From positions 291,545 through 355,544 of the forward strand of contig CAJNDS010000291.1 in NCBI GenBank assembly GCA_905221605.1: DNA of 64,000 nucleotides, read 5' to 3'. The stretch comes from Symbiodinium natans (Eukaryota > Sar > Dinophyceae > Suessiales > Symbiodiniaceae). Under the pieces are notes generated by a model. That model was not told the DNA's origin, made no database searches, and was given only the letters and a program-made list of their open reading frames with translations. Shown piece by piece: positions 22,972-34,639 of this stretch (the first letter of the stretch is position 1; each line of letters starts with the position of its first letter). Position numbers and translations under genes: made by a program.

Positions 22972-25837
22972 AAGGACGCCAAATATCTACACTCACCAAT
23001 ATTAAAAAGGAACCTTACATACACTCACCAAAAACAACCCTGTTTCATATGGCCTGTAAAAACTGGGACATGGACATCATCGAGCACACACACATCGGCG
23101 GTCAGCACCTTGGATGGGACTGGCCAGGGCACGGCAAACCTACTATGCAAGCATTTCGGTGTCTGACACACTTTTTTGTTTCTTGGCTCAAGAGTCTAAG
23201 TTTGCAGCCCCGCCAGGTTCGGCCACGTAGCCTGAATCTGACTTGCTCAGCCACAAGATCTGCAGCCAGCCAGATGCTGCGGGCATCGCAACACCCAGCA
23301 GATTGGGCCAATGTGGCAAGGATGGCTTCCAACACATCTGAAAGCTGGGTTTACAACTCACTGCTTCGCCACGTCCTCAGCACAACGAAAGCGCAGGCAC
23401 AAGAGACAAGAGGAAGAGTTGGTGGAGCGACCGCTTACATGCAGCTCAGACGTAGCTTTCGTGACTAAAACCGTATGAGCCTTGGCAGCCTTGTCGGTAT
23501 GTGGTTTCGGTTGAGAGTCGAAGCAGCGAAGGGCTCTTTTTGTGCATTCTGCATGACTTGAAGCAGTCAAGGTGAAGCCAATGCTGCACTGGCTTGTTCC
23601 ATGCAGCAGCTGGCCCAAGACGTCTAATTTAGTCTACAGCGCCCTCACCCATGAAAAGCCTTCGGCTTGCGAGGATGACGACAGACATCAACGAGCTTGT
23701 GTTGACTTCGCTTCTTTTTCTTCGCTGACACATCACAGGATTTGACAGATCCATCGTGGCGATTGCTGTATGTAATCGCAGAGCTCATAGGCTCAAGGGG
23801 GAAGCGCCTCAAAAAACCAACGCTGTTCCAGGGGCAGTGAGCGCAAGTAGGTTGCGGTGTCTTTTGCGCCTGACCCCCTCGGTCGCCGACACCCATACCT
23901 TGCTTGAAGCTCAAGCGCAGCGCCACTCCAAAAGACTCCGAACATATGACGACTACATCCAGAATCCAACTTGCAAGGAGCCGAACCCGCTGAACCCTCA
24001 ACCTGCGGCAACTGAGATCTAAGAGGCAACAGCAACACTAAGTACCACAAACTGGAAATACACCATGAACTGAGATCGCCGTTTCAACAAGGCTAGCCAA
24101 GCAACAAGCCCTTGCTTGTTAGTTTGCGCGGGTGCGGGCGCGATTGCATCAGCAGAGCGTGCGTAACATATACCGCAGCCACCCGGACAGCGAATTACAG
24201 GTCGTCATTCTTGAGCACATGATTTTTTTCTGGCAGATGCCTGGCGACTCCGGCAGTCGGATGGGCCTCGCGTTTGAAGATGTTCGACAGCATCAGATGC
24301 TGTAGCTGTAAAAAACAGCGTTTGAGCTGCGTTGCTTCAGGGGATCCAGCAACTGTCCAGAGGCTGCAAGAACTTGGGCGGCTCTGAAAGTTTCATTGCG
24401 ACCACTTCAAAAGGCTGTACATTACTGCATCTACTGAGGTTCAGGAGCTTCCACTTGCAGTTGAATCATGGGCTTCCGGGTTTCCCTGCTGCGCAGCGCA
24501 ACATGTCGGGACGTTCGCCGTTGTCCGCTTGAAGCGATGCAGGTTACAAGATTCCCTTCTGGTTCGGCTACTCTTCGGCTGCTCCACATTTCGTATCTTG
24601 CAGGTTGAGACTCCAAAACGCCGCATGCAACAACGATTGCGGGCGTCCGCTAGCTTCACGCATTGTAACTGAGAGCGCGAAACGGGCCCCAACGGACCCC
24701 AACCCGAGTTGCAACAGACATTTTACACTTGCTGAAGCACCGTGACGACAATCGAGTGCCAAGAGGTAGGCATTAGAAGCTAACTTGTAGTCGACAACTT
24801 AAGCGATGCCAAGCGCGATGCTCAAGGCGGGGGGTGCGGTGCCTTCTACGCTAGGCCCGTCTAAATGCTTGGTCGGGGTGGGCTACCTCCAACCCCCCAC
24901 CAACATGCAATGCCCGGCTTTGCACTGTTGCAAATCGCCCGCCTCCCTGCTCCCCCGTGCAAAAGCAATGCGAAGCCGAAGGTCGTGCTTTCTCAGGTTG
25001 TCAAAACTAACACATGAGGCAAACCGGCTGGACCCAGCACCTCAAAGCTCCGACAAAGCACAAACTGCAAAACCAGTGGTGTTGTACTCTTCGGTAGAAT
25101 TGCTGCCTAAAAATGCCTGACACTTGACCTGGCGCCTTACTGAAGCTGTATGACAGCTTGTTGCCCACCTGAAAGCCTGCATTCGCATGTGCAGCATGCT
25201 GTCCGAGGTGTGCAGATATATGCGCAGGTCTATAATGTCAAAATTTGCCTGAAAGAAATCATGTCCTGGCGCCAGACAGCAATAAGGGTGCACAAGTCCA
25301 ATGCCGAGAAAACTGATCGACGTCACAGATGCGAAAAAGCCATTTCGAGCAAGCGCGGGATGCTCTGAACGATAAAGCGCTCTCTGTTTTTATCTCCAGC
25401 GGAACGAGCAGAAAGTTGCACACAAGATTCTGGAATGGCCCACAAGTGCTGAAAGTGAGTGTGCGCCTTCATCCAGCCTGCTTCAAAAGGTCTCTACGAA
25501 CGGGTTTGCGGACGCATCGGATGCAAACACCATGATTTTGGCGGAACACTTTGGTGCCCTGACACCCTGATTTCTTCAAAGACCTCATGGATAACTCAAA
25601 AAGAAGGCTCAAACTCTGGGAAAACCCTCTTGTCAATCCAAGGTGCAGAAACCGGCGGCCCGGACCAGATGGCAGTGCACGGAATGCCCCCACAAGTCCC
25701 TAGGATGCCAGTCGCCCAGGCCGAGCACCAAAGGGCATGCGCCTTTGGTGTGGGATCAACAAACCAACATGAATCGAAAAAGATGCCAAAAAAAACACAC
25801 AGAAGGAGAACGGAATCTCATGACAATGTATAAGAGG
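22972..25837. other. no gene recognised
   Basis: Several open frames of 70-125 codons on both strands overlap each other and show no motif. Composition is near 50 percent GC with no tandem array. Confidence 0.4.
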
Positions 25838-25950
25838 TCTTCTTCTTCTTCTTCTTCTTCTTCTTCTTCTTCTTCTTCTTCTTCTTCTTCTTCTTCTTCT
25901 TCTTCTTCTTCTTCTTCTTCTTCTTCTCCTTCTTCTCCTTCTCCTTCTCC
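25838..25950. repeat. (TTC)n microsatellite
   Basis: About 33 TTC units with a few TCC variants at the 3' end. It gives false poly-Ser and poly-Lys frames. Confidence 0.97.
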
Positions 25951-26020
25951 ACGCTTTGGAGGACCCCCCGCCGCCGAGCGGTTTGGTCCGGGCTTTCTGC
26001 CCAGGTTCTGCGACCGCGAC

Positions 26021-26403
26021 AGCCGCCGAAAGCTGCCGCGCCTGCTGAGCCTGCCGCTTTGGCGGGCAACTGTTTCGTAAAGGGTAAATACGTATCTATT
26101 TCCTCTTTAATCTAATTTTCTTTCTGCTGTAAATATATATATATATGGTGTATATATATATATATTATGCATATATATATGTATTTTATATGTGTATTTG
26201 TATATATGTATATTTATTTATTTACATATGTATCGATCTCTCTATCTCCTTCTCTCTCTATATATCCCTCTCCCTTTATAGGCATTCATTGTATGGCGTA
26301 CTGCTCCCTTCCAGGTCCCTTCCCGGTATTTACCTCCGTCTCCAAAGCTGTGATTGGGGGTTCCGGGTGCTGTTTGTTGTCTTTAGTGTTTTGGGGGAGG
26401 GGG
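26021..26403. repeat. left arm of a large inverted repeat
   Basis: Reverse complement of 27410-27953 over most of its length. Shared blocks include TTTGGCGGGCAACTGTTTC, GGGTAAATACGTATCTATTT, AATTTTCTTTCTGCTG and TGTGATTGGGGGTTCCGGGT. Contains TA-rich microsatellites at 26132-26185. Confidence 0.9.
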
Positions 26404-27409
26404 ATTCTGAGAGGGTTTTGGGTTTTGGGTTTAGGGTTTCAGGGTCAGCAAGGACAAGGACGAGGACTACTACGACAGCATGGACAAGGACGGGGACATG
26501 GCAGCGAAAAGAAGGCTGCAAGAAGATGGGGACAAGGCAAGAAAAAGCCAGGGGGACAGGGCGACTACGCCAACGTGGAGGACCCTACATGGACAGCAGG
26601 GCCAAGCCCGGACCACGTCGAGGACATGGGGGACACAGACGAGGACGTGGAGGAGGTCCAGGTGGAGGATGCAGAACAACAGGCTGCCAACAAGAGGGTC
26701 GAGGAGGTCTCTGCAAGCTCCCACAGGAGAGGGGGCCGGCGAGTACAAAGTGCCATTGAAGCAGCCCCATGGCGTGCAGCAAAACCAAAACCGTCGCCGC
26801 CGTGGAGACAGAATGCGTGAACCGCCAGCGGGCTGCCAGAATGCGTGAACCGCCAGCGAGCTGCAGTGAGAAAAGTGAGGGGCCTTGGGAGGGAAGGGGG
26901 AGGTTGTTTGTTGGCTTTTCGGCTTTGGGGGTTCCTTCCGTGCTGTGTTTGGTTTCCCTTGTTTGGCGTTTCGGTTTGCGTTTTCGGCGGCTTGGGGCCT
27001 TGTTTCGTCTCTAAAGTGCCCATAAAGAAGGGACCGTGTATACATACCGTGCTTGTGCTTTGGAACTTCGGTGCCGCTCACCTACATTCATTTCCTTTGT
27101 CAGTGCTAAGTAAGGGCGAACTGGGGGTCAATTCAACTCGTGCCTTCACATTCAGTCATCCGAGATGTGGTGGGAGTCGGCAATCAGAACGACCCGCCCT
27201 ACTCATTGATGCATGTTTTCCCCCCAGTCCTGCCGAGTTTTGCTTTGCTTTTCGCAAAGGGGCCATCGAATGTATGGTAACCCGATTCCAGGAAGGTTAC
27301 GATGAACCTATCATAACCCAACAAGTATGGGCTCAAAATGAGTCCTAACTTGTCTGGGACGACGTGTCTAAGCCCAAAACGTTGCTATTCGAAACCACGC
27401 AAAAACGGG
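26404..27409 (+). other. spacer of the inverted repeat, with an acidic open frame
   Basis: About 1 kb between the arms. On the plus strand a frame ending at 26820 contains DHVEDMGDTDEDVEEVQVED and a basic end; on the minus strand 26470-27081 is also open. Neither is recognised. A cargo gene of a foldback element is possible but unproven. GCGTGAACCGCCAGCGRGCTGC is repeated at 26815-26865. Confidence 0.3.
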
Positions 27410-27552
27410 CCCCCTCCCCGAAAGCACTAAAGACAACAAAAGCACCCGGAACCCCCAATCACAGCTTTGGAGATGGAAGTAAATACCGGGAAGGGACCTG
27501 GAAGGGAGCAGTACGCCACATAATGAGTGCCTACAAAGGGAGAGGGATATAC

Positions 27553-27612
<60 letters not shown>

Positions 27613-27660
27613 AGGGAGAGGGAGAGGGAGAGGGAGAGGGAGAGAGCGAGAGGGAGATAG

Positions 27661-27759
<99 letters not shown>

Positions 27760-27953
27760 CATATACAAATGTATATCTATATATATATATTTATTTATTT
27801 ATATCCCATACCATATATGTATATATATATATACAGCAGAAAGAAAATTAGATAAAAGAGATCGAGAGATAAATAGATACGTATTTACCCTGTAAGAAAC
27901 AGTTGCCCGCCAAAGTGGCATGCTCAGCAGGCGCGGCTGGCGGCGCGGCTGGC
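27410..27953. repeat. right arm of a large inverted repeat
   Basis: Pairs with 26021-26403. It is longer than the left arm because of the GA array at 27555-27757. Confidence 0.9.
27555..27757. repeat. (GA)n and (GGGAGA)n array
   Basis: About 200 bases of GA units with an internal GGGAGA block at 27600-27645. It lies inside the right arm of the inverted repeat; the left arm has only a short TCTCTC tract at this place. Confidence 0.97.
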
Positions 27954-29400
27954 GCCTGGAGATTTTGCGCTTAGAGTGTGAGAGGCTTGGGGTTTGGGAA
28001 TTAGGGAGGCCATGACTCAGGGGAACGCTTGGCCCGGCCTTTGCTTTCGGCGGCGGTCGCGGTCGCTGGACCTGGGTATTGCTGTCACTGCCTCTGCTCG
28101 CGCCATGTCGATCTGCTCGTCCTGCTTGGAACTTGGGAGCCTACAGCCTGAACCCTCTTCTTGCTGGTATTAGCAATACTGTACATTAACATTATTATTG
28201 GAAGTATAGTATAGCATTTTCTTGGCGCTTGTGTTGCTGCTACTGCTATTGTCATTTTTGCACGGGTCCAAAGGGTTGCCACATCGGTGTTGACACTGCT
28301 TGTACGATTGTTCATATTATATGGCTGAACCCAATGTGCCCCCAAAAAGGTCTTAACCTTTCAGCCTACACCCCCTTATAAAACCCCGACGAACCCCAAT
28401 CGGGGGAACCCACAGTAGGGTTCAGGTCAGACCGTGTCCACCAAGAAACCGTGCCCAGATCCAAAACCCTACTTGAAACAAAGCAAAGCCCGAATCGTCA
28501 GTCCCAAGCCCCGAGAACCCGAGAACCCAAAGCCCTAAATCTACTAGCTTACTTTGACTGAAGACTCGAGCCTCTCCAGGGTTTAGGGCTTAGGGTTAAG
28601 CCCTATGATTAGTGCAAGTGTACGTTTTCACAACTTTGGGTACAGGGCGCATAAATAGAGGCTTCGGCTTCCAGATTCCTGTTGGGATTCAGCGTGCATA
28701 TGGAAACCATAGGCTGGGAGAAGAAAATCCTACTCCACCTTGGAGGCCTCTCATTGTTGTTTATGTTTGCATTTACTCCAAGTTTTCTGGAGCACAGCCT
28801 CCTCTGCCAACTGTCGCTGCTGCTCAATCCAAGCAGCGGAGGCGCTCCTCAAAATGTATAAACATGGAAACCTTGTGAACAAGTAGAAACATAACCGTAT
28901 GAACAGAATAAAAGTACACGCAGCATGCCATTCAGGTGTCTGCACTGCATCGCCAGCCACCACAGGGCACAAGCAATCAGCAAGCACGAGATACTTACAA
29001 TTACAACACTCACACACAAGCTTAGCGCGCCTAATCGAGGACACCTCTGAACCCTAAAACGTGAAGCTGTGGTTTGAGGCCGGAGAGCTAAGGATTTTCA
29101 TTCACGATTCAAAGGTCCAGGGAGGGCTGGGTCCTTCCAGGGACGCATACGTCAGACTTGCGCGGAGCTTTCGCGCAGAACTTTCGCTAGTTCTTTCGCT
29201 ACATTTTGCTTTTACAAAACGGATTCTTAAACTTTCGCCAAAAAACAACTTCCTTTCGCGCGTCAACTCGCGAATCTTTCGCGGACTTCGCGGACGCTTA
29301 CGTGTCATAGAAACGTAGAATTTGTGAAATTAAAACGCCCAGTTGTGGGCGCAGGTTGTTTACACAGATGTCACGCAGGTTGTTTATGCAGTGTGTGGGC
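27954..29400. other. no gene recognised
   Basis: Contains a minus-strand stretch reading ASAAWIEQQRQLAEEAVLQK at 28770-28850 that could be a coiled-coil exon, and repeated TTTCGC motifs at 29165-29290. Nothing can be named. Confidence 0.35.
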
Positions 29401-29404
29401 ACAG

Positions 29405-29800
29405 ATAGTTGATGGCTCCCAAAGAATAAGTTCCCGAGTGACCGCGCCGGTTTTTGAGGCCCTTGAAGCCCCTCAAAAGACTCAAGAGACTCCAGATGGC
29501 TTTCAAAGAATAAGTTCCCGAATGACCGCACCGCCTGAAGCCCCTCAAAAGACTCAGGAGACTCAAGATGGCTCCCAAAGAACAAGTTCCCGACTGACCG
29601 CGCCTGTTTTTGAGGCCCCTGAAGCCCATCAAAAAACTCAAGAGACTCAAGATGGCTCTTAAAGAACAAGTTCCCGAATGACCGCGCCTGTTTTTCAGGC
29701 CCCTGAAGCCCCTCAAAAGACTCAAGAGACTCGAGATGGCTGTGTTGGAGGCCCCTGAAGCCCCTCAAAAAAGACCCAAGAGACTCAAGATGGAATAAGT
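29405..29800. repeat. tandem array of about 84-bp units
   Basis: Five imperfect units starting near 29411, 29496, 29568, 29651 and 29735, each with GATGGCTCCCAAAGAA, AGTTCCCGAATGACCGC and AAGACTCAAGAGACTC. Unit lengths are 85, 72, 83, 84 and 55 bases. Confidence 0.93.
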
Positions 29801-29838
29801 TCCCGAATGACCGCCCCTGTTTTTGAGGCCGACTGTTT

Positions 29839-29924
29839 GGAGGGGGGTTGGGTGGGTTGGGGGGGTGGGGGGTTGGGGGGGGGGGTGGTGGGGGGTGGGG
29901 GCTGGGGCGTGGGGGGTGTTGGGG
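29839..29924 (+). repeat. G-rich block with quadruplex potential
   Basis: About 86 bases, mostly runs of three or more G separated by T, TT or C. The 84-bp array ends just before it. Confidence 0.85.
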
Positions 29925-29934
29925 ATAATGCCCA

Positions 29935-30072
29935 ATGTTTTCCTCTCTTTGCGCAACATACTGCGCAAGGATGTGGAACAAGACATGCTGTCACAAGCGT
30001 CCATGCCTTGTATTTACAGCATTTTCACCTCTTTGTACAACATTGCGCTGCGCAAGGATGTGGAACAAGGTA
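29935..30072. repeat. short direct duplication
   Basis: TGCGCAAGGATGTGGAACAAG occurs at about 29960 and again at 30050, with related flanks (TTTGCGCAACAT and TTTGTACAACATTGCG). Confidence 0.75.
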
Positions 30073-30499
30073 CAGGCACCACTCCCCAACGTGCTGTGCT
30101 CCATGACTCAGCACAGCTAGAGGACACGTCTTCGGTGGCATTGACGCACGTCCAAAGAGACGTCGCAATGCAGCAATTGTGACTCAACCGATCTGCAGAA
30201 AGAAACAATGTGCTCCATCTCTCCCGATGTTAGTGTTTCATTCTCGTTTTTCAGGTAGCTTTTCCCCGATTTTCGTCTTGAAATCCCCAACAGTTGCGAA
30301 AACACTAGCAGGCGTGGGGCTTCTTCGCGCCGTGTACCCTGTAGTTGGCCAAGCTGAGATCCAGGCCACTCGACTTGAACCTGGCCACTGCTCACTGCTG
30401 GGGCAAGCTTCCAGGCATGTCACGTCTGCGGCTCCACAAAAATCAATGAAGATGCTGTGGTGAAGTTTGATTCAAACCACGCATACACGAGATGTAGCT
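30073..30499. other. no gene recognised
   Basis: Short overlapping open frames on both strands only. Confidence 0.35.
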
Positions 30500-31450
30500 C
30501 GTCCGACACTGATCACATGCAAGTGTTCTCTAGCCACGAAGGGAAGCAAGTTCCCACAGGGGACCCTGCCCCTAACGTAAACTCAAGAGCGCCATCGTCC
30601 CCGGCCTTCTTGGCCGTCTGCAAGTCACGCTTGCGCAGCTGCAGCAACACCATCTGCGCGCAAGTACTCTTAACAGACGGAATCCGGGTCATCCAGGACG
30701 TTTGCCCATGAAAAGCATGACACAAGACTTTAACCTTTGCTAGATACTATCGCCTTTTTGGGGTGCAACAGTCTGGGTCCCAGACCAGTCGGCATCTTTG
30801 GCCGAATGATAGCGACGGCAGCGCCGCATGAAAGCGACTCCTGGGCCGTCGGCCAGTGAGTTCGACAGCGAACACAAGAAACATGGCTGATAAGGATAGG
30901 TCTTGTAAGATTTTCTTGGTCGTAATGATTGCTCGGATGCCCGGCAAGGAGAACCCGGCTTGAATGTGGTGGCAAAGCAGGGTTCCTCCACCACGAAACG
31001 GCACATGGCGCCATGAATTTCAACCTGCGTGCAAGTTTGGAGGGCCGTACACTCCACCCTTTCAGGAGGAGAAACGGCCGCATCGGCGGTGGAAAAATCT
31101 TCAAATGCCGCCCCACACTGCTCGCTGAGCCGCCGGCCGCGCCCCACTTCTTTGATGACTCCACGGCGTCAGCCGAAAATGCGCAAGATCCAGGGTCTGG
31201 CCCCAGAACCAGAGCCAGGCCCCGAACGTCAAAGCAATGGAGGCTGGGATCACCCAAACGCGGAATCCTGGCCTTGGGTACGGAATCATAGTCGCTGGCA
31301 CTAGGTCGGCCTGTTCCACAGGCAGCAACGCAGCGCGTTGATTCATCATTCCGCCCCAAGAAAAGTTGTACGTTGCGACCAGAATCCGCGTGGCGGGCCG
31401 GTCAAACGACGTGAGCCAAAATGGCAACGGCAGTGTATAAGAGGTCTCTC
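30500..31450 (-). CDS. candidate intron-rich or broken gene, unidentified
   Basis: Three minus-strand stretches look coding, in different frames. The 31330-31100 stretch starts MNQRAALLPVEQADLVP and includes a hydrophobic segment VWVIPASIALTFGAWLWFW, which could be one membrane helix. The 31120-30740 stretch includes ERVECTALQTCTQVEIHGAM, CRFVVEEPCF and several further Cys. The 30690-30590 stretch reads AQMVLLQLRKRDLQTAKKAG. They could be exons of one small membrane protein or a frameshifted relic. No family recognised. Confidence 0.3.
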
Positions 31451-32208
31451 TCTCTCTCTCCCTCTCTTGCTCTCTGCCATGCCATCCCAAAGCATATAAG
31501 AATGGCAAAACCGTCGGGGGATGTGCGTTATCGGATTCTCGCCTTGCAACGCTCGGTGAAACACGCTCCCTGTGGGGTATGGATTTGACTGAGCTGGTCG
31601 GCACGGACTCACATACTTGCACCGCTGGACCTTTCCTGGACAACAGGGTATAACAGGGTGGTAGTCTACCTCGCTATTCAGTGTGGCCTATTCTGGTCAG
31701 GGCTGGACTGGCAACAACATTAAGAACCATCAGTGGCCATCTTAGGCCAGCCCTGAGGTCGTGGAAGGGAATGCCCTTCTGCAATTCCAACCTGTGTCTC
31801 ATTTGTTTTTCCTGCTCTTTGTTTCGGCCCACATGGTACACATCTCCCCCCTGGTGGTGAGTTCGGGGGAGCTCTGCCAAAACTTGCAATTGAAGCAAAT
31901 CATGCCGGCTTGAGCTCCAAGTGGACGGGCGCCTTGACCATTACCACGCCGCTCCCCTCCACATTCAAACAAAGTGCCGGACACCCTAAACCCCAGTTTC
32001 AACACTGAAGCATCCGTCATGCCAGCAGTAAAATAACTGAAAGACGATCTCGGCGCCGGCAAGGGATTCGGAATCTTCTTGCCGTAAGCACGCGAAGCCC
32101 AGATCCGATCCAGGGCCGCTCCTTTCTTCCAGAGAGACTAGAGAAACAACTGCAGAAAGAGAAGGAAAACAGACAAAGCGCGCAAAAAAGAGTAAAAAAA
32201 GCAGGTCT
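31451..32208. other. no gene recognised
   Basis: Holds a CT run at 31445-31470. The short frames have no motif. Confidence 0.4.
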
Positions 32209-32497
32209 TCAAAAAACACATGTGTTTGTGTTGGCTGAAGAAGGCTCCATTCGCCGTCTTGCACTGGCCACGCACTTCCTTCCAGTGAGCCAAGGGGTTC
32301 TGGACATAAGATGACATAAGTCTAGGAGGGCTCCGAGGAATTTGAAGGTTTCGGTAAACTTCCCGGTGAGGTTCATGCTTGTTTTCGGGTCTTCAATGAT
32401 CTTTAACAAAATAACAAAGATGCCCATATCCGGTTGGTTGTCATTTGGGACATGCAGAGGCTTTGCATGACGTCGCCCCTCTGATTTAAATAATATC
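32209..32497 (-). CDS. possible 3' continuation of the 32.5-33.15 kb frame
   Basis: Overlapping frame shifted relative to 32498-33154, containing GKFTETFKFLGALLDLCHLM and SRTPWLTGRK. It would need a frameshift or intron to join. Unidentified. Confidence 0.25.
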
Positions 32498-33154
32498 TTA
32501 AAAACTCGCCTCCTGCAGCAGGAAATTGGCATTCTGGTCCGGATTCCAACCGCCGTGCACTTCACAGACTTGGATCCGCACCGAGCCATCGTTCATTGGC
32601 GGGACCCGCAATGTGTCAATTCTAAATGCAAGGGTGCCACAATAGTCAGTGACCACACCATGATCCAGATCATGAAGCCCCACGAAAGCCAAGTCCACAT
32701 CCAGATAACAAGGTCCTCTGAATGTGGTCGGCAACACCATCAGTGGGGCCTCGTAGCAACAACTCAGGGCGTTGGCGTCAGACGTGGTGATGGGGTCAGG
32801 CAGTTGTCCTATCAGTGGTGCACCGGATGGAGCCCGATAACGAGATTCCTCCATTTCACGCCTCCATCGCCGCTCCCGCCACCCATGCTTCACAGGCATC
32901 TCCTGACTCTCCTCAGACTCAGGGCGCACGGGTTCTGAGCTGTGTGTGCCCATCACGTCTCGCCCTTGGTGCTCAGCTCGTTTGTTGAACACTTGGCGCC
33001 TGCTGTAATCGCATGGCCCTCGCAAGCGTCTCAAGTAGCTGAAAAGGAAGTCCGCACGCCACTGGTCGTAGGACATGACTCCTTCAGGCGGCAGACGGTC
33101 TGATTGCACCAATGGAAGCCGATGCATCCTGTACCTTGTCTGCTTGTCAAGCAA
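32498..33154 (-). CDS. hypothetical 218-codon open frame, unidentified
   Basis: The longest minus frame of ordinary composition outside known genes. Visible stretches are SYDQWRADFLFSYLRRLRGP, an Arg/Glu-rich middle and CYLDVDLAFVGLHDLDHGVV. The adjoining minus frames at 32209-32589 (GIFVILLKIIEDPKTSMNLT) and 33574-33951 (LLEHKSRRVIWLSNRIRWQS) have similar character. The three could be parts of one gene or an old element on this strand. Confidence 0.35.
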   Translation of the reverse strand: MLDKQTRYRMHRLPLVQSDRLPPEGVMSYDQWRADFLFSYLRRLRGPCDYSRRQVFNKRAEHQGRDVMGTHSSEPVRPESEESQEMPVKHGWRERRWRREMEESRYRAPSGAPLIGQLPDPITTSDANALSCCYEAPLMVLPTTFRGPCYLDVDLAFVGLHDLDHGVVTDYCGTLAFRIDTLRVPPMNDGSVRIQVCEVHGGWNPDQNANFLLQEASF

Positions 33155-33573
33155 CGAAAAAGCATCAGCTTACCCTCCTTTCGCAACACCTGCATATAAT
33201 CAACCTTCAAACATGCCTTCCAAATTGTGAAGCTTTAAACAAAATGCTCCGCATTGAGCGTGCGCAAGGATGGCACCAAGGCTTCGCCCAGCAAGACGGC
33301 CTTCGCATACAAAGCATTTTGCTAACGCGATGAACCTGTCTGTAGTAAACCCTCGAGCCCAGCCCGTTCGACGTGAAAAACATTACTGTACCCAGCCCTG
33401 AAAGGTTGAAGAACAATTTTCGAAGCTGGTCCTCCTTTGCGGTGCCGTGGTTTGTGGGCGACGGCGGCTCGTCCAATCGTGGTGGGTACCAAAAAACCTT
33501 CAGGGGCCCTCGCAAATAATTAAAAAAACCTGCGTTACCTGCGTTGCGCAACCCTTCGCCTAAAAACATCCCC

Positions 33574-33951
33574 TTATTGGAATCCCACCTGGAAAATTAT
33601 TGCTGGCCATGCATCTTCTTGGGCATGTTTCTCTCCACAGTGTGTCAGTGGCAGGCTCTCGCCAATTTTTCGGGTGCGCACTGGACGGGGACTCGAGGCA
33701 GGAGTCGTAGCGAGCTTGGCCAAGGGCGACACCATGTTACTGTAGTTGCGGTAGGCGTGTGAAATCCGCTGCATTGACAACTTCCAAAGCTGGTTAGTCT
33801 TATCGCTGGCGCTATAACAACTGCCATGAAAGCGACACACAAAATTGTTCAGGGACTGCCATCTGATCCTGTTACTGAGCCAAATGACCCTTCTTGACTT
33901 GTGTTCGAGCAAATCAAATGCACGCTGCTGCCAACACACCTGCAAGTTCAC
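33574..33951 (-). CDS. hypothetical 125-codon open frame, unidentified
   Basis: Trp- and Arg-rich frame with FVCRFHGSCYSASDKTNQLW and HAYRNYSNMVSPLAKLATTP. Upstream, on the same strand, of the 218-codon frame. No family recognised. Confidence 0.25.
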   Translation of the reverse strand: MNLQVCWQQRAFDLLEHKSRRVIWLSNRIRWQSLNNFVCRFHGSCYSASDKTNQLWKLSMQRISHAYRNYSNMVSPLAKLATTPASSPRPVRTRKIGESLPLTHCGEKHAQEDAWPAIIFQVGFQ

Positions 33952-34639
33952 GCTGCCGTGCCTCCATCCAGCGCCTGTTTCTTGACAACGCCGCCTCGCG
34001 ATGTTAAATCGCCCGCCTCAAACGAACAGCTGAAAAGCCCCATGTTCCGACTTTTTCTGCCAATCAGTAAGCCCACCACTCGTGTGTCGCGATGGAGCTG
34101 CAACACGCATGGCTTTTCCTGGAGACCCAGGTCTTTTTTTTTTTCCCAGGTCTTGCACCAAAAGAAAAACGGTGTACCTGTTGCAGCCAAGCATGAACTG
34201 AGATGCCGGCGCCGGTTGCCAGGGCGAGCTCTTCTGCCAATAACGACTTGGCAACCCCAGGCCTAGCATCGTCTATGCGCATGTGAAAAGCATTAGCAGC
34301 ACACCGTGGTGCAGAACCATCCACACTAGGGCATTCGCGGTCCAACCATCAACACATGCTCGTGGGCCTGAAATGACGGCATGGCGTGATATCGATACCC
34401 CGCCGAAGTCCCCAAGCAGCACTGAAGGATTGGCAAAGAAACCGGCATCCGAAACGCTTTAGCCACATGAAGGAAACAATAACAGGAAAGTAAACACACC
34501 GACACGGCATAACATCACAGTTGGTACGAGTACTTCCATACCTTTCTTCCTCGCACCTTTTCGCAACCAGCAACGTGATGTCCTTCGGCCGGGCCTCTCG
34601 GATACGTGGCTTGGCGTTTCCTGCGCGCGGCGTCCGCCG

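Noticed and set aside
25643-26080. Poly-Ser protein frame
   Set aside because: It is the TTC microsatellite.
29405-29800. CRISPR array
   Set aside because: Units of 84 bases are continuous repeats without distinct spacers, in a eukaryotic genome.
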